DNA of 64,000 bases, taken from contig CAWKLX010000003.1 in assembly GCA_963850605.1 (NCBI GenBank), forward strand, positions 62,001 to 126,000, given 5' to 3'. The notes beneath the pieces were generated by a model, which saw only the letters and a program-made list of their open reading frames with translations, made no database searches and was not told the DNA's origin. Below are positions 17,506 through 27,873 of this stretch, piece after piece. The DNA is from BOG-908 sp963850605 (lineage in GTDB: Bacteria > Pseudomonadota > Alphaproteobacteria > Acetobacterales > Acetobacteraceae). A program made the translations under genes and the position numbers. Numbering within the stretch: the first letter of the stretch is position 1; every line of letters begins with the position of its first letter.

Positions 17506-18148
17506 GTGAGGCCGCCCCTGATCGAGGGACATATCGAATCGGTAACCGAGCACGGTGTGATCTGCGGCTGGCTACGCCACAGCGCCTGGAAGGCGCCCAG
17601 CCACGTGCAGGTCCTGCACCGCGACCGACATCGTGGCCGAAGCCGTCGCGCGCGATTTCCGGCGCGACCTGCTGATGAGCGGCCACGGCCACGGACATTA
17701 CGGGTTCCTGGCCCGCCTGCGCACCGCCTTGCCGCCTGGCCCGTGCCGCGTCGTGCTGCACCTGCCGCTGGTGGGGGTGGATGCGCCGATGGCCGTGCAT
17801 GTGCCAAACTTGGCGCCCGCCCGTGCCGCCACGATTGAAGACCTGCTGCGCGCCGCCGAACGTTGGACCACCGCCGACCTGCAGCTTCGCCCCTACTGCC
17901 TCGACATGGCGCGCCAGCACGCGGCCCAAGGCACCCCCCGATTCGTCGACAGCGCGTTCCGCTTGATGCTGGAGCGCTGGCCCTCGCCCGCCGAGGCACG
18001 GTCCTACGCGGCAGCCCTGGACGCCGGGCGGATCGGGCCGCAAGCGGTTCTGGAAGAGCTGCTCACCAGCCGCGAGCGCGCGGACATGGCGCCTGAGCTA
18101 GCCTCGCCCTACGATCCGGAATTCCCATTCTCCGCCATCGAGGGATGA
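17506..18148 (+). pseudogene. DUF4214-like protein, frameshifted; probably the 5' part of a longer gene
   Basis: A GTG at 17506 opens a frame reading IEGHIESVTEHGVICGWLR. The frame is lost at about 17619-17629; one fewer base continues as DIVAEAVARDFRRDLLMSGHGHGHYGFLARLR to the TGA at 18146-18148. The end has a DUF4214-like helix pair (FVDSAFRLMLERWPSPAEARSYAAALDAG, then LEELLTSRE), a domain found next to glycosyltransferases. One base fewer in GGG 18142-18144 would carry the frame straight through the stop into the next gene (SAIEDDAPEIFVTT), so 17506-19331 may be a single gene of about 607 residues. Confidence 0.65.
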
Positions 18149-18185
18149 TGCGCCCGAAATCTTCGTCACCACGGACAGGCCGTCC

Positions 18186-19331
18186 GTGACCGGCGCCCAG
18201 GACCGGATTGCACGGCTGGTGGACGAGCTGATGCTGGTCTCCGTCGTGGTCGCGGGCGAAGGGGAGGCCGGTCTGGCCGCCGCGCTGGAACAGGCCGGCG
18301 CGTCAGCTTCCGTGCTGGCGGCCCAGGGCGATGCGTCTGGCTACGATCTGGCCATTTTGCTGGCCCGCCCGGAACGGGCAGCCAGTCCGGACGTCCGCGC
18401 GTCGGTCACCTCGCTGTCGGCGGCCAGCGAACGCCTGCTCTTCGCGCCCGTGCCGCTGCACGGCGCCGAAGATGCGAAGCCGGACGGCGTGCTGCCGGAG
18501 CTGCCGCAATGGTTCGAGCTGTTCGCGGAGTTCGGCTACCAGCCGGTGATCGAGTTCGATGCGGGTTTCCTGGCACCCGGCGCCTTCCTGGTGGATCGCG
18601 CCGCCATCGCCGCCGAAGGTGATCTGGCCGCCTTCGCCGACCGGCTGCAATCGCCCGGCGCCCCGCCCAGGGCGGACGGGGCTGCCCCGCCGGCCACGGC
18701 CGCCACGCCGCCCATCGCCGCCGCCGAACACGCGGCCGAACTCGCCACCCTGCGGGTCTCCCTCGCGGCCAGCCGTGCCGAGGCGGATGCACTCGCGGCG
18801 CGGCTGGCCGAACTCGGCGCGCAATACGAGCAGGCACGGCACGCCCTGGCCCAAGCCCAGGCGCAGACCGCAGGCTGGGAAAGATTGCGCGATTGGGTCC
18901 GTGCCTGCGTCGCCGACCCAGCGCGTGATACGATCGAGCATCTGGCCCGCGATCTGCCACGCCTGAATGCGCTGCGTGACCCCGCCACGCCCGTAAGCCT
19001 TCCGCCGGCCACGCGGCGCCGTCCATGGACCCGCATTTTCCGGCAGCGCGGCCCCACGCCGGTGCCGGCCCTGCTGCGCGACGCGGCACTGGTGCGCGCC
19101 AGCCCTCTTTTCGATGCCGCGTGGTACGCCGCCTCGATCCCGGAGCTGTCGCAAGCGCCGCTGGACCCGGTGTTCCACTATTTGCTGGTCGGCGCCGCCC
19201 AGGGTGCCGATCCCGGGCCGTGGTTCGACAGCGCCGCCTATCGTGCCTCCCATCCCGAACTCGCCCCCCACGACGTGCCGCTCGTGCACGCCATCAGGTC
19301 GGGTGAAGCGACGGAGATCGCTCCGGGGTAG
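18186..19331 (+). CDS. Polysaccharide-locus protein with coiled coil and FDxxWY repeats
   Basis: As read, a GTG at 18186 gives 381 residues. There is no good ribosome-binding site, and the frame is open further upstream, so this may be the 3' part of the preceding gene. The first 160 residues resemble a nucleotide-binding alpha/beta fold. Residues about 180-235 are an Ala/Glu-rich coiled coil. The last 70 residues have the paired pattern SPLFDAAWYAASIPEL, then DPVFHYLLVGAAQGADPGPWFDSAAYRASHPEL, which often ends glycosyltransferase-associated proteins. A role in surface polysaccharide synthesis is inferred. Confidence 0.65.
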   Translation: MTGAQDRIARLVDELMLVSVVVAGEGEAGLAAALEQAGASASVLAAQGDASGYDLAILLARPERAASPDVRASVTSLSAASERLLFAPVPLHGAEDAKPDGVLPELPQWFELFAEFGYQPVIEFDAGFLAPGAFLVDRAAIAAEGDLAAFADRLQSPGAPPRADGAAPPATAATPPIAAAEHAAELATLRVSLAASRAEADALAARLAELGAQYEQARHALAQAQAQTAGWERLRDWVRACVADPARDTIEHLARDLPRLNALRDPATPVSLPPATRRRPWTRIFRQRGPTPVPALLRDAALVRASPLFDAAWYAASIPELSQAPLDPVFHYLLVGAAQGADPGPWFDSAAYRASHPELAPHDVPLVHAIRSGEATEIAPG

Positions 19332-19425
19332 TAGCCCGGCAACACTCAACCAAAAATAGTGCGGACCCGATACAATGCCGCCCAAACGGACTTGGCGGAA
19401 CCGGCGCGCTTATTACGGTTGTGGG

Positions 19426-20123
19426 ATGCGTCGATTTGCCCTGGCCGCCCTGTTGCTCACCGGCTGCGTTTCCAACCCCGACAACCTCCCCGATGCCCCG
19501 CTGGCGGCCGATGCGCCGCAAACCTATCGCGTGCAGGTGGGCGATGTGCTGGGCATACGCCTCTATATGGCCCCGGAGCTCGACGAGGACGTGACCGTGC
19601 GGCCGGATGGCCGGATCACCACCACGCTCGCCCGCTCGACTCCAGGCCGCCGGGCGCACGCCGGACGAGATCGAGGCCGATTTGCGCGCCCAATACGCCA
19701 CCGAGCTGAAGAACCCGCAGCTCGCCCTGGAGGTGAAATCCGCATCCCCCGCCCGGGTCTATGTCGCCGGCGAGGTGGTGGCACCCGGCGAGTTCAGCGC
19801 ACTCGGGCCAAACCTCACCTTGCTGCAGGCGGTGGCCAAGGCCGGCGGGTTGCGCACCGCCGGCGACGACCGTCACGTCTTCATCCTGCGCCGCGGCGCG
19901 GGCGACAGCCCCGTCGGTACTCGCCACCCGCTATCGCGCGGCCATGAGCGGCCAGGACCCGGCGGCCGATGTACGTCTGGCGCCCTTCGATGTTGTGTAT
20001 GTGCCGAAAACCGGCATCGGCCAGATCTACATCTGGTTCAACCAGCACGTGCAGCAATTCGTGCCCGTCAGCTGGGGTTTCTCCTACAACATCGATCCGC
20101 TGGTGAACACCACCAAGCACTGA
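19426..20123 (+). pseudogene. Polysaccharide export outer-membrane lipoprotein (Wza/KpsD type), frameshifted twice
   Basis: Translation from the ATG at 19426 gives a lipoprotein signal with lipobox LLTGC, then the Poly_export motif TYRVQVGDVLGIRLYMAPELDEDVTVRPDGRI. The frame is lost at CCC 19631-19633 and again at CCCC 19909-19912. Removing one C at each place gives one frame through QAAGRTPDEIEADLRAQYA, an SLBB-like part (RVYVAGEVVAPGEF), LLQAVAKAGGL and the terminal VYVPKTGIGQIYIWFNQHV, about 231 residues. The protein would form the outer-membrane export channel for the neighbouring polysaccharide genes. Two C-run insertions suggest sequence error. Confidence 0.85.
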
Positions 20124-20213
20124 CGCGATCACTGTTCCGGCGGGGCACTTTCCCGGACCACGGATCGCCGGAACCCACTTCCGCTTCCGCGGTTGACGCG
20201 CGGGAGGTACGCG

Positions 20214-21077
20214 ATGGCCCAGCAGATCGAAATCGATCCGTCCGCCGTGACCGGACATGACGATGAAGGCGTCATGGTGGTGGCCCCCGACCTGGCCTAC
20301 CGCCGCCTGGGTATCGTCAATATTATTCTCGCGGGGCTGCCCGGTGGTCCGTGGACACTTATCGATGCCGGGCTGCCCGGCACGCAGCACCTGATCGAGC
20401 ATGCGGCCGAAACCCGTTTCGGTGGCGCCCCGCCAGCTTCCATCGTCATGACCCACGGTCATTTCGACCATGTGGGGGTGCTGGAAAGCCTGGCCGCCAA
20501 ATGGGACGTGCCTGTCTATGCCCATGCCGCGGAGCGTCCCTATCTGGACGGCACCTCGTCCTACCCGCCACCTGACCCGCATGTCGGTGGCGGCCTCATG
20601 TCGCGCCTGTCGCCCTTATACCCTCGCAGCCCGGTCAATCTCGGCGACCGGCTGCGCACCCTGCCGGAAGATGGCAGCATACCGACCATGCCCGGCTGGC
20701 GCTGGCTGCACACGCCCGGCCACTCGGTGGGCCACGTCTCGTTCTGGCGCGAGGCCGACCGATCACTTATCGCCGGGGACGCGTTCATCACCACCGCCCA
20801 GGAAAGCGCCTACGCGGCGGCGACGCAGGCGCCGGAGCTGCACGGGCCGCCGATGTATTTCACCCATGATTGGCAGGCGGCACGCGACAGCGTGCGGCGC
20901 CTGGCGGCGCTGCGCCCGGAGCTGGCCGTGACCGGCCACGGGCGCGCGGTGCATGGCCAGGCGCTGCGCGACGGGCTCGACGCGTTGGCCGAACGGTTCG
21001 ACACGGTGGCCGTGCCGCGCGACGGCGCGTACGTTCGACACCCGGCCCGCGCGGCGGACGGCTCCGCCTACCGGTAG
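20214..21077 (+). CDS. Metallo-beta-lactamase-fold hydrolase
   Basis: The 287-residue protein starts at the ATG at 20214 after GGGAGG (an upstream frame extension lacks a ribosome-binding site). The metal motif H-x-H-x-D-H is THGHFDHVG at about residues 83-88. Further ligands are in HTPGHSVGHVSFW and GDAFITT, and VTGHG supplies the last His. The pattern is that of the broad glyoxalase II/RNase-like hydrolase superfamily, which binds two metals. No signal peptide is seen. The substrate is unknown. Confidence 0.88.
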   Translation: MAQQIEIDPSAVTGHDDEGVMVVAPDLAYRRLGIVNIILAGLPGGPWTLIDAGLPGTQHLIEHAAETRFGGAPPASIVMTHGHFDHVGVLESLAAKWDVPVYAHAAERPYLDGTSSYPPPDPHVGGGLMSRLSPLYPRSPVNLGDRLRTLPEDGSIPTMPGWRWLHTPGHSVGHVSFWREADRSLIAGDAFITTAQESAYAAATQAPELHGPPMYFTHDWQAARDSVRRLAALRPELAVTGHGRAVHGQALRDGLDALAERFDTVAVPRDGAYVRHPARAADGSAYR

Positions 21078-21105
21078 CGTCCGCCCGCCGTCGGGAGACC
21101 GAGCG

Positions 21106-21978
21106 TCAGGCCGACCCGCCGATCCTGTCCAGTTCGGCCACCGCGTCCGGCGGCAGCGCAAGTTCCGCCGCTGCCAGGTTCTCCCGCAAATGGCCGACTG
21201 ACGACGTGCCTGGGATCAGCAATATGTTGGCGGCGCGCCGCAGCAGCCAGGCCAGCGCCACCTGCATCGGTGTTGCGCCCAGGCGTGCGGCCACGTCCGA
21301 CAGGGTGGAGGATTGCAGCGGCGAGAAGCCGCCGAGCGGGAAGAACGGCACGTAGGCGATGTCCTTGGCCGCCAGATCGTCGATCAGCGCGTCATCGGCG
21401 CGATGCGCGACATTGTACATGTTCTGCACACATACCACCGGCGCGATCGCCCGCGCCTCCTCGACCTGCGCCGCCGTCGCGTTGCTGATCCCGAGATGGC
21501 GGATCAGCCCCTGCCGCTGCAGCTCCGCCAAGGCGGTGAACTGCCGCGCGATCGGCCCTTCGGTCGGCACCATGGGATCACCCATGACGCGCAGATTGAC
21601 CACGTGCAGCGCGTCCAGGCCCAGGTTGCGAAGGTTGTCGTGCACGGCGCTGGTCAGCTCCGCCGCGCTCTGCGCCGGGTTCCACGACCCGTCCGCACCC
21701 CGCACCGCGCCCACCTTGGTGACGATGGTCAGCTTGTCAGGGTAGGGGTGCAGCGCCTCGCATATGATCTGATTGGTGACGTGCGGACCATAGAAATCGC
21801 TGGTGTCGATATGGTCCACGCCGCCGGCGATGGCCTCGCGCAGCACGGCCACCGCGGCGGCCCGATCGCGCGGCGGGCCGAACACATGCGGTCCGGCAAG
21901 CTGCATGGCGCCGTAACCGAGGCGATGCACCGGGCGGTCGCCGAGGGTGAAGGTTCCGGCTGCGTGAAGGTTGGACAT
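21106..21978 (-). CDS. Aldo/keto reductase
   Basis: The 290-residue NADPH-dependent oxidoreductase starts at the ATG at 21978 (MSNLHAAGTFTLGDRPVHRLGYGAMQL). The TIM-barrel catalytic Asp and Tyr lie in HIDTSDFYGPH and the Lys in IVTKVGA. The usual catalytic His position reads LHVVNLRVMG, with Asn in its place, as in a subgroup of the family. The C-terminal cofactor motif is IPGTSSVGHLREN. It is divergent from a LysR-type gene that probably controls it. Confidence 0.92.
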   Translation of the reverse strand: MSNLHAAGTFTLGDRPVHRLGYGAMQLAGPHVFGPPRDRAAAVAVLREAIAGGVDHIDTSDFYGPHVTNQIICEALHPYPDKLTIVTKVGAVRGADGSWNPAQSAAELTSAVHDNLRNLGLDALHVVNLRVMGDPMVPTEGPIARQFTALAELQRQGLIRHLGISNATAAQVEEARAIAPVVCVQNMYNVAHRADDALIDDLAAKDIAYVPFFPLGGFSPLQSSTLSDVAARLGATPMQVALAWLLRRAANILLIPGTSSVGHLRENLAAAELALPPDAVAELDRIGGSA

Positions 21979-22071
21979 GTGGATCTCCGGCAATGGACTA
22001 ACCCCAGATGGCGTTGCGCCGCCGTGCGATAACGGCGCAGCATCCGCACGGGCTGTGCGGAATGGCGAACA

Positions 22072-22965
22072 ATGGCGAACGTCGCGGACCTGAACGCCTT
22101 CCTGGCCGTGGCGCGCGCCCGCAGCTTTCGCGGCGGCGGCCGGGCCGCCAATGCGAGTGCGTCCGGGCTGAGCGAGGCAGTGCGGCGGCTCGAGGCCGAG
22201 TTGGGCGTGCGGCTGCTGAACCGCACGACGCGCAGTGTTGTGCCGACGGAAGCGGGCGCGCGGCTGCTGGAACGCCTCGGCCCGGCGCTGGCCGAGGTGG
22301 AGAACGCACTCGACGTCATGAACCTGTATCGCGACCGGCCAGCGGGCACGCTGCGGCTGAACGTGCCCGTCAGCGCGGCCCGACTGGTGCTGCCGGCCAT
22401 CGTGCCGCCCTTTCTGGCCGCCTATCCGGACATCACACTGGAAGTGATCGCAGAGGATGGCTTCGTCGATGTGCTGGCCGCCGGGTGCGACGCCGGCATA
22501 CGCTATGACGAGCGGCTGGAGCAGGACATGATCGCGGTGCCGATCGGGCCGCGTGTGCAGCGCTTCGCCACCGCCGCCTCGCCCGCCTATCTGGCCCGCC
22601 ACGGCCGCCCGCAGCATCCGCGCCAGTTGCTGACCCATGCCTGCCTGCGCGGCCAATTCGCCAGCGGCACGATGACGGCGCCATGGGAGTTCGAGCGCCG
22701 CGGCGAAGTGGTGCGCGTGGAGCCGCACGGGCCGTTGCTGGTGCGGGTGGGCGCGGCGGTCGACCTCGCCATCGAGGCCGCGGTGGCCGGGTGCGGCGTG
22801 ATCCATTTGTTCGAGGACTGGCTGCGTCCTTACCTGGCGTCTGGTGCGCTGGTGGGTGTGCTGGAGGATTGGTGGCAGGATTTTTCAGGACCGTTTCTGT
22901 ATTATCCGGGGCGGCGGTATGTGCCCGGGCCTTTGCGGGCTTTTGTGGATTTTATCAGGAAGTAA
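22072..22965 (+). CDS. LysR-family transcriptional regulator
   Basis: The 297-residue protein has an N-terminal winged helix-turn-helix (LNAFLAVARARSFRGGGRAANASASGLSEAVRRLEAELGVRLLNRTTRS, residues about 5-55) and a periplasmic-binding-protein-like effector domain. The N-terminus fits the AaeR/CrgA-like LysR branch. It is transcribed away from the aldo/keto reductase, 93 bases apart, so it likely controls that gene and itself. A 10-base tandem repeat, AATGGCGAAC, lies across the start. Confidence 0.93.
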   Translation: MANVADLNAFLAVARARSFRGGGRAANASASGLSEAVRRLEAELGVRLLNRTTRSVVPTEAGARLLERLGPALAEVENALDVMNLYRDRPAGTLRLNVPVSAARLVLPAIVPPFLAAYPDITLEVIAEDGFVDVLAAGCDAGIRYDERLEQDMIAVPIGPRVQRFATAASPAYLARHGRPQHPRQLLTHACLRGQFASGTMTAPWEFERRGEVVRVEPHGPLLVRVGAAVDLAIEAAVAGCGVIHLFEDWLRPYLASGALVGVLEDWWQDFSGPFLYYPGRRYVPGPLRAFVDFIRK

Positions 22966-22970
22966 AGAAC

Positions 22971-23080
22971 CTTCTTTTCTGAAGAAAAGAAGCAAAAGAC
23001 TTTTTCGAATTTGGCGCGCGTTGGGCGTAAGACGTGCGTAATTGGGAAAAGTTTTTTGGTTCTTTTTTTCAAAAAAGAAC
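22971..23080. repeat. Palindromic element, convergent pair between lysR and ggt
   Basis: The forward copy has the stem CTTCTTTTC (22971-22979) with GAAAAGAAG (22984-22992), followed by CAAAAGACTTTTT. The reverse copy has the stem GTTCTTTTTT (23059-23068) with AAAAAAGAAC (23071-23080), preceded by GGGAAAAGTTTTTTG. About 40 bases, including GGCGCGCG, separate the two. The stems differ in sequence but both pair fully. Confidence 0.8.
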
Positions 23081-23097
23081 ATGCTTATCTTGCCGCC

Positions 23098-24823
23098 ATG
23101 CGAACCCTGATCCTCTGCCTCTTCCCCACCCTCGCGCTCGCCGCCGACCCAGCCCCGGTCGCCTCCCGTGGCGGCATGGTCGTCAGCGCGCAACACCTCG
23201 CCTCCAATGTAGGCGCGGACGTCCTCCGCCACGGCGGCAATGCCGTCGATGCGGCGGTCGCGGTCGGCTACGCGCTCGCCGTGACCTACCCGCGAAGCGG
23301 GCAACCTCGGCGGCGGCGGTTTCATGACGCTGCGCCTGGCAAACGGACATGTGACGTTCCTCGATTTCCGTGAAAAGGCGCCGCTCTCGGCTTCGGCCAA
23401 CATGTTTCTGGACGCGCATGGGCAGGTAGTGCCGGGCATGTCCACCGATAGCTGGGCCTCGGTCGCCGTGCCCGGCTCGCCGGCCGGGCTGGAATATGCA
23501 CGCGTGCATTACGGCACGATGCCCCGCGCGGCGCTGATGGCGCCAGCCATCCGCCTGGCGCGCGAGGGTTTCGCACTGACCCAGGGTGATACCGGCATCT
23601 TCGCCGTCGCTACACCGCAACTGTCGCAGGACCCCGCCGCGGCGGCGATTTTCCTGCCCCACGGTGGCGTGCTGCAGCCGGGCGACCGACTGATTTAACC
23701 TGATCTGGCACGCTCGCTTCAGACCATCTCCGACAGCGGGCCGGACGCCGCGTTTTATCACGGGCCGGTCGGAGCGGAGATCGCGCAGGCTAGCCAGGGC
23801 CACCTGACCGCGCAGGATTTCGCAAACTATAAGGTGCGCGAAATGCCGCCCGTCGAATGCGATTATCGCGGCTATCACATCATCTCCGCCCCGCCGCCCA
23901 GCTCCGGCGGCGTGGTGCTGTGCGAGGTGTTGCAGATCCTGCAAGGCTACGACCTGCACGCCATGGGTTTTCACAGCGCCGCCGAAGTACACGTTCTAAC
24001 CGAGGCGCTGCGCCACGGCTTTGTCGACCGCAACAACCGCCTGGGCGACCCGGATTTTTATAAAAACCCGGTGGCCGAACTGATCAGCCCGGAACACGCC
24101 GCAAAGGTGCGCGCGTCCATCGCCCCGGAACGCGCGACCCCCACCGCGGAAGTGCCGGTGCCGCCGGCCGAAGGCACGCAGACCACGCAGTTTTCGGTCG
24201 TCGATGCCGCCGGCAACGCCGCCTCCGTCACCTACACGCTGAACAACTGGTTCGGCTCCGCCCGCGTGGCCGGCCATACCGGCATCGTGATGAACGACGA
24301 AATGGACGATTTCACCAGCAAGATCGGCACCGCCAACATGTTCGGCCTGGTGCAAGGCACCGCCAACGCCATCGCCCCCGGCAAGACCCCGCTCAGCTCG
24401 ATGACACCGACGATCATCACGAAAAACGGCAAACTGGTGATGGTCATCGGCTCCCCTGGCGGTAGCCGCATCATCTCCATCACGCTCGAAGCCATCCTGA
24501 ACGTGATCGACCACGGTATGACCATCCAGGAAGCAGTGGACGCCCCCCGCATCCACGAACAGGGCACGCCCGACCTAGTCATGCTGGAACGCGGCGCCCT
24601 CTCCCCCGACACGCGCGCGCTGCTGGAACAGCGCGGCTACACGTTCCGCGACATGGGATACTGGGGCGTGGCCGAGGGCATTCTGGCAGGCGCGCCGGCT
24701 TTGGGTGGCGCGCAGGGGCAGGCGGGACCGCTGCCGATCGGCGACCGGCCGGAGCCGGGCGCGCGGCTGTTTGGCGCCCATGATGTGCGCGGCGGGGCGG
24801 GGGCGGCGGCGGGGGTGGAGTAG
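23098..24823 (+). pseudogene. ggt: Gamma-glutamyltransferase, frameshifted and with an in-frame stop
   Basis: Periplasmic GGT hydrolyses glutathione and transfers gamma-glutamyl groups. The start at 23098 gives a signal peptide (MRTLILCLFPTLALAAD), then GGMVVSAQHLASNVGADVLRHGGNAVDAAVAVGYAL. An extra base at 23289-23294 breaks the frame before GNLGGGGFM. Further on, a TAA (23696-23698) interrupts DRLI-stop-PDLARSL where Gln is expected. Downstream, the autoprocessing/nucleophile region TQTTQFSVVD and the GSPGGSRI motif are intact. Two lesions make true loss of function more likely here than in the singly hit genes, but sequence error is still possible. Confidence 0.85.
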
Positions 24824-25020
24824 CTGCTCGAAGATTGCTGATGCCGTGAGTTATCACGGATTGCACTCAGAAATATAATTAGGCGGTGATTACATTCAAC
24901 CTTGAGGTTAGATCCCGTGACGGGACGCTTTCAGGTTGATTGCGATTGCGGATCGTGCGACCGTCCAATACGCTATAGTTCTGAGTTTGGAGAACCTCGA
25001 TACCGTCCTCGATACCTAAT

Positions 25021-27246
25021 TTGATAGCCACGAAAATCCACCAAGACGCGGCAAAATTGTTAGGGACCGCTTTGATTGCCGGGGTTCCACTAAGCGGATT
25101 TGCCCACGTGGGTGGCAGTAGCGAGACCACGAAAATATGGCTTCTAAACCCGACCAGTATAGGGCAGGGCATGCCGGCAGGCGATTTGCCGACCGTATTG
25201 TCGGAATTGGGTTGCGGGTCGGCTGGAGAAACAAACGCCGCGTGTCTTGGTGACATACAGCGGACGACCGCGCAGGGCATAACAGCCGATGGTGATGCGG
25301 CGTTGCTGGTCACATTACAGACCGATGTGCAAGTGTCGCTCACCTTTACGATCACTAATAAAGCAACCCTTGTCCCTTACGACCCGAACTACCGCAGCTA
25401 CCCTCCCATGCCGGGTCAAACCTCAATTACTCTACAATTATCGCAATTTGGGAATTGTGCGGGACAACCTTGCGTTCAACTGGTTGTTCAAGCGCCGGAC
25501 ATCCTAAAAGTCGGGCCGGACGGAAACCTCCCGAATTACACACAGCCGGTCGTGCTCACGGTCAGCGAACCTGGCATTGCGCCCGCGCAGGCGCAAGTAA
25601 CACTGTATTCACCGCCTATATACTTTGTACACGGGCTTTGGGGAACCAACACAGATCTTTCCACGATACAGACATACATCTCCGGCACCGCTCCATGGTC
25701 CGGGCTGCCTTCAGCGTTTTTTCTAGAGTCAGCTTACGATGGTAATATTGCGTTCGACTCAAACGCTACTGAGTCTACAATCGTAAGTGAAGTTTCTGGC
25801 ATCATTTCGCAGCTCGGCAGTCAGCAAGTTGCGGCGGGACGGGTCGACGTTGTCGCCCACAGTATGGGGGGGCTGGTGGCGCGGGCGTTCAGCGCAAACG
25901 CTAACTACAAGGGACCGCAGAACCGTACACTGGGCGCGTTCCATCAGATTACGACGGTCGACACGCCGGAAGCTGGCTCACTACTCGCTAATTTCCTGAT
26001 TGGAAACCAAACCACGCCGTTTTCGGGACAGGCATCTGGCACGGCCAAGTTGTTAAAGCGAATAGTCTGCAAGACTGCAACCACAGTAGGGGCCTGCTTC
26101 AACACGCTCGAAAAGCCTGTCGGTGGCGGCGCGGTCAGGTCTCTAGAGCCGCAAAGCCCCAATCTTGCAAACCTTCCGCCTGCAAATATCCCGAATGCCA
26201 TATGGCGGGACGTCTCGGCTACGGTCAGTCAAGCTGATGATCCTATAGCCAACGGTGATACAAATGCGCTTGTGTTCGACATTGACGAACTGATAGCCGC
26301 GACGTGCCCTGGACCAACTTACTGCCCAACGAAGAAATCTCCGATTCCGCTCGTTGGATTGGAGATTGGAGATGAGAGTAACGATGGGATCGTGGCTCTG
26401 ACGAGTTAGACTGCCGAGTGTGTGTCGCCGTGCGTCGCCGCAACGTTTTCGGATCTGGCTCATACGATCCCCCCTTTGGAGAAATATCAGAAGTTCGTTT
26501 TGAATACCTATAACGTCTTGGAAAGCATCGACGTGAACGGGCAATTGGCGTGCTGGTTGTCAAACACCTGTCCAGTGAACCGACCCCGTGTTGCTGCCGC
26601 CTCCGACAAGCAGCCAAACCGAAACCGGCCTGCACAGCAGTTGCCTCACCTGGTGAATTGTCTGCCGGATCGGCTGCCAGACAATCTTTCAATGGGGTCG
26701 CCATTCAGATTGCAGATACGTTCCCCCTACGACATGGTGATGTGGGTGACAGTGCGCGAACTCGATCAGCTTGGAAACCATTCCGGTGAGATCAGGGTGC
26801 CGTTGGAAAAAGGGGCCGATGGACGAACATATGCGGTGATCACCCCGTTGGTGATGGGTCAAGTCGATTTTCTGATCAACGCAGCCTACCGGGACAATGG
26901 CGCGTCCGCCGATGAAATGTCCGCAAGAGTAGGGCCACCTACAGTCGCGCCGAAAGCGTTCGTTGCTGATTTAGGTATGTATTCGAGTGGTTGGTTGAAC
27001 CAGATTATAACGCCGCTCAAACAGGAAGGTGTAATTACACCCGTAATTGTTTTTGCAAGCACACCCGACAAGCCGATCATTCTTCGCAACCAAACGACTT
27101 TTCGTGTGCTGCCGGGTGACGGTGACCCCGTCATCGCCATGCACCAGGACGGCACGTACACCCCACTACGCCCCGGACGGGCACGCGTGGAGATCGGCTT
27201 CGCCGGTCTCACGACCCAGACGGACGTGGTCGTCACACCTCAGTAA
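25021..27246 (+). pseudogene. Secreted alpha/beta-hydrolase (lipase-like), split by an amber codon
   Basis: From about 25021 the frame encodes a hydrophobic leader (LLGTALIAGVPLSGFAH), a beta-rich region, then IYFVHGLWGTNTDL and the nucleophile elbow VAHSMGGLVAR, typical of PGAP1-like lipases. The catalytic Asp region NDGIVALTS is followed at once by TAG (26407-26409). The same frame then continues with TAEC, then FSDLAHTIPP, which contains the expected catalytic His, and a beta-rich tail ending at 27246. The motif is normally DGIV-x-x-SQ, so TAG stands where CAG is expected. As read, the product lacks its catalytic His. GC content is lower than in flanking genes. The start codon is uncertain. 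Confidence 0.7.
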
Positions 27247-27521
27247 ACCGCGATCGCACCGGCGTGGGCCGCCCGTTGTAGACGGCTCACGCCCCACGCC
27301 GTCACAATGCCACCTCGCGTCCCCGTCCCGCGCCCTCCATGAACTGCGCAATCTCTGGCCGCCGCCGCAACTGCGCCGCGTAAATCCGCGCTGCCGCTTG
27401 GCGAGCGCGCCGCTACGGCCGAGCTGCTCGTCGCCACACTCTATCATGCGCAGCACGCGTCGCCCGCATGCAGCGAAGCGAAATGCGGGGCATCCGCTGC
27501 CGAGCCAGTGATGTCGCCCGA

Positions 27522-27782
27522 TTAGCTTGTGGTATGTAGTTCGTCACCGCTACGTGGCGGCTCACCCTCTCGCCGGCTCATCAGCCGGTCGAATGCTTCC
27601 CAATCAGCGCGGCCACGCCGTTCGGCAAAATAGCTGGCCGTGCGCAAGGCGGCGACCTTTTCGGCAACGGCTGTCGCCACGAACTGGTCCAGGCTGGTGC
27701 CGTCGGCGGCAGCCAGCTTTTCCGCTTCAGTCTGAATCGAGACCGGCAGGCGGAGCGGGTAGGTCGAAATGCGGGTCGTCAT
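27522..27782 (-). CDS. Ribbon-helix-helix antitoxin-like protein
   Basis: An 86-residue protein starting MTTRISTYPLRLPVSIQTEAEKLAA. The N-terminal beta strand followed by two helices (KLAAADGTSLDQFVATAVAEKVAAL) fits the Arc/MetJ or HicB-type DNA-binding fold of antitoxins. No toxin gene follows it downstream. It lies next to higBA and may be a leftover or solitary regulator. Confidence 0.7.
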   Translation of the reverse strand: MTTRISTYPLRLPVSIQTEAEKLAAADGTSLDQFVATAVAEKVAALRTASYFAERRGRADWEAFDRLMSRREGEPPRSGDELHTTS

Positions 27783-27873
27783 GACAGCCTCCGAATAGCC
27801 TCCGCGGGTAGCAGAGTGGCAATGCCAAAGCGATCTGCCGCGGGGCGGAAGTCGCGCCGACGGGACGGCTACC

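Noticed and set aside
21979..22806. Upstream extension of the aldo/keto reductase frame
   Set aside because: It overlaps the LysR gene antisense. The family N-terminus begins at 21978.
23696..26409. Reassignment of TAA and TAG to glutamine
   Set aside because: Most genes here end in TAA, TAG or TGA exactly where their families end (for example dsbD and ccmB). Two point changes or errors explain the in-frame stops more simply.
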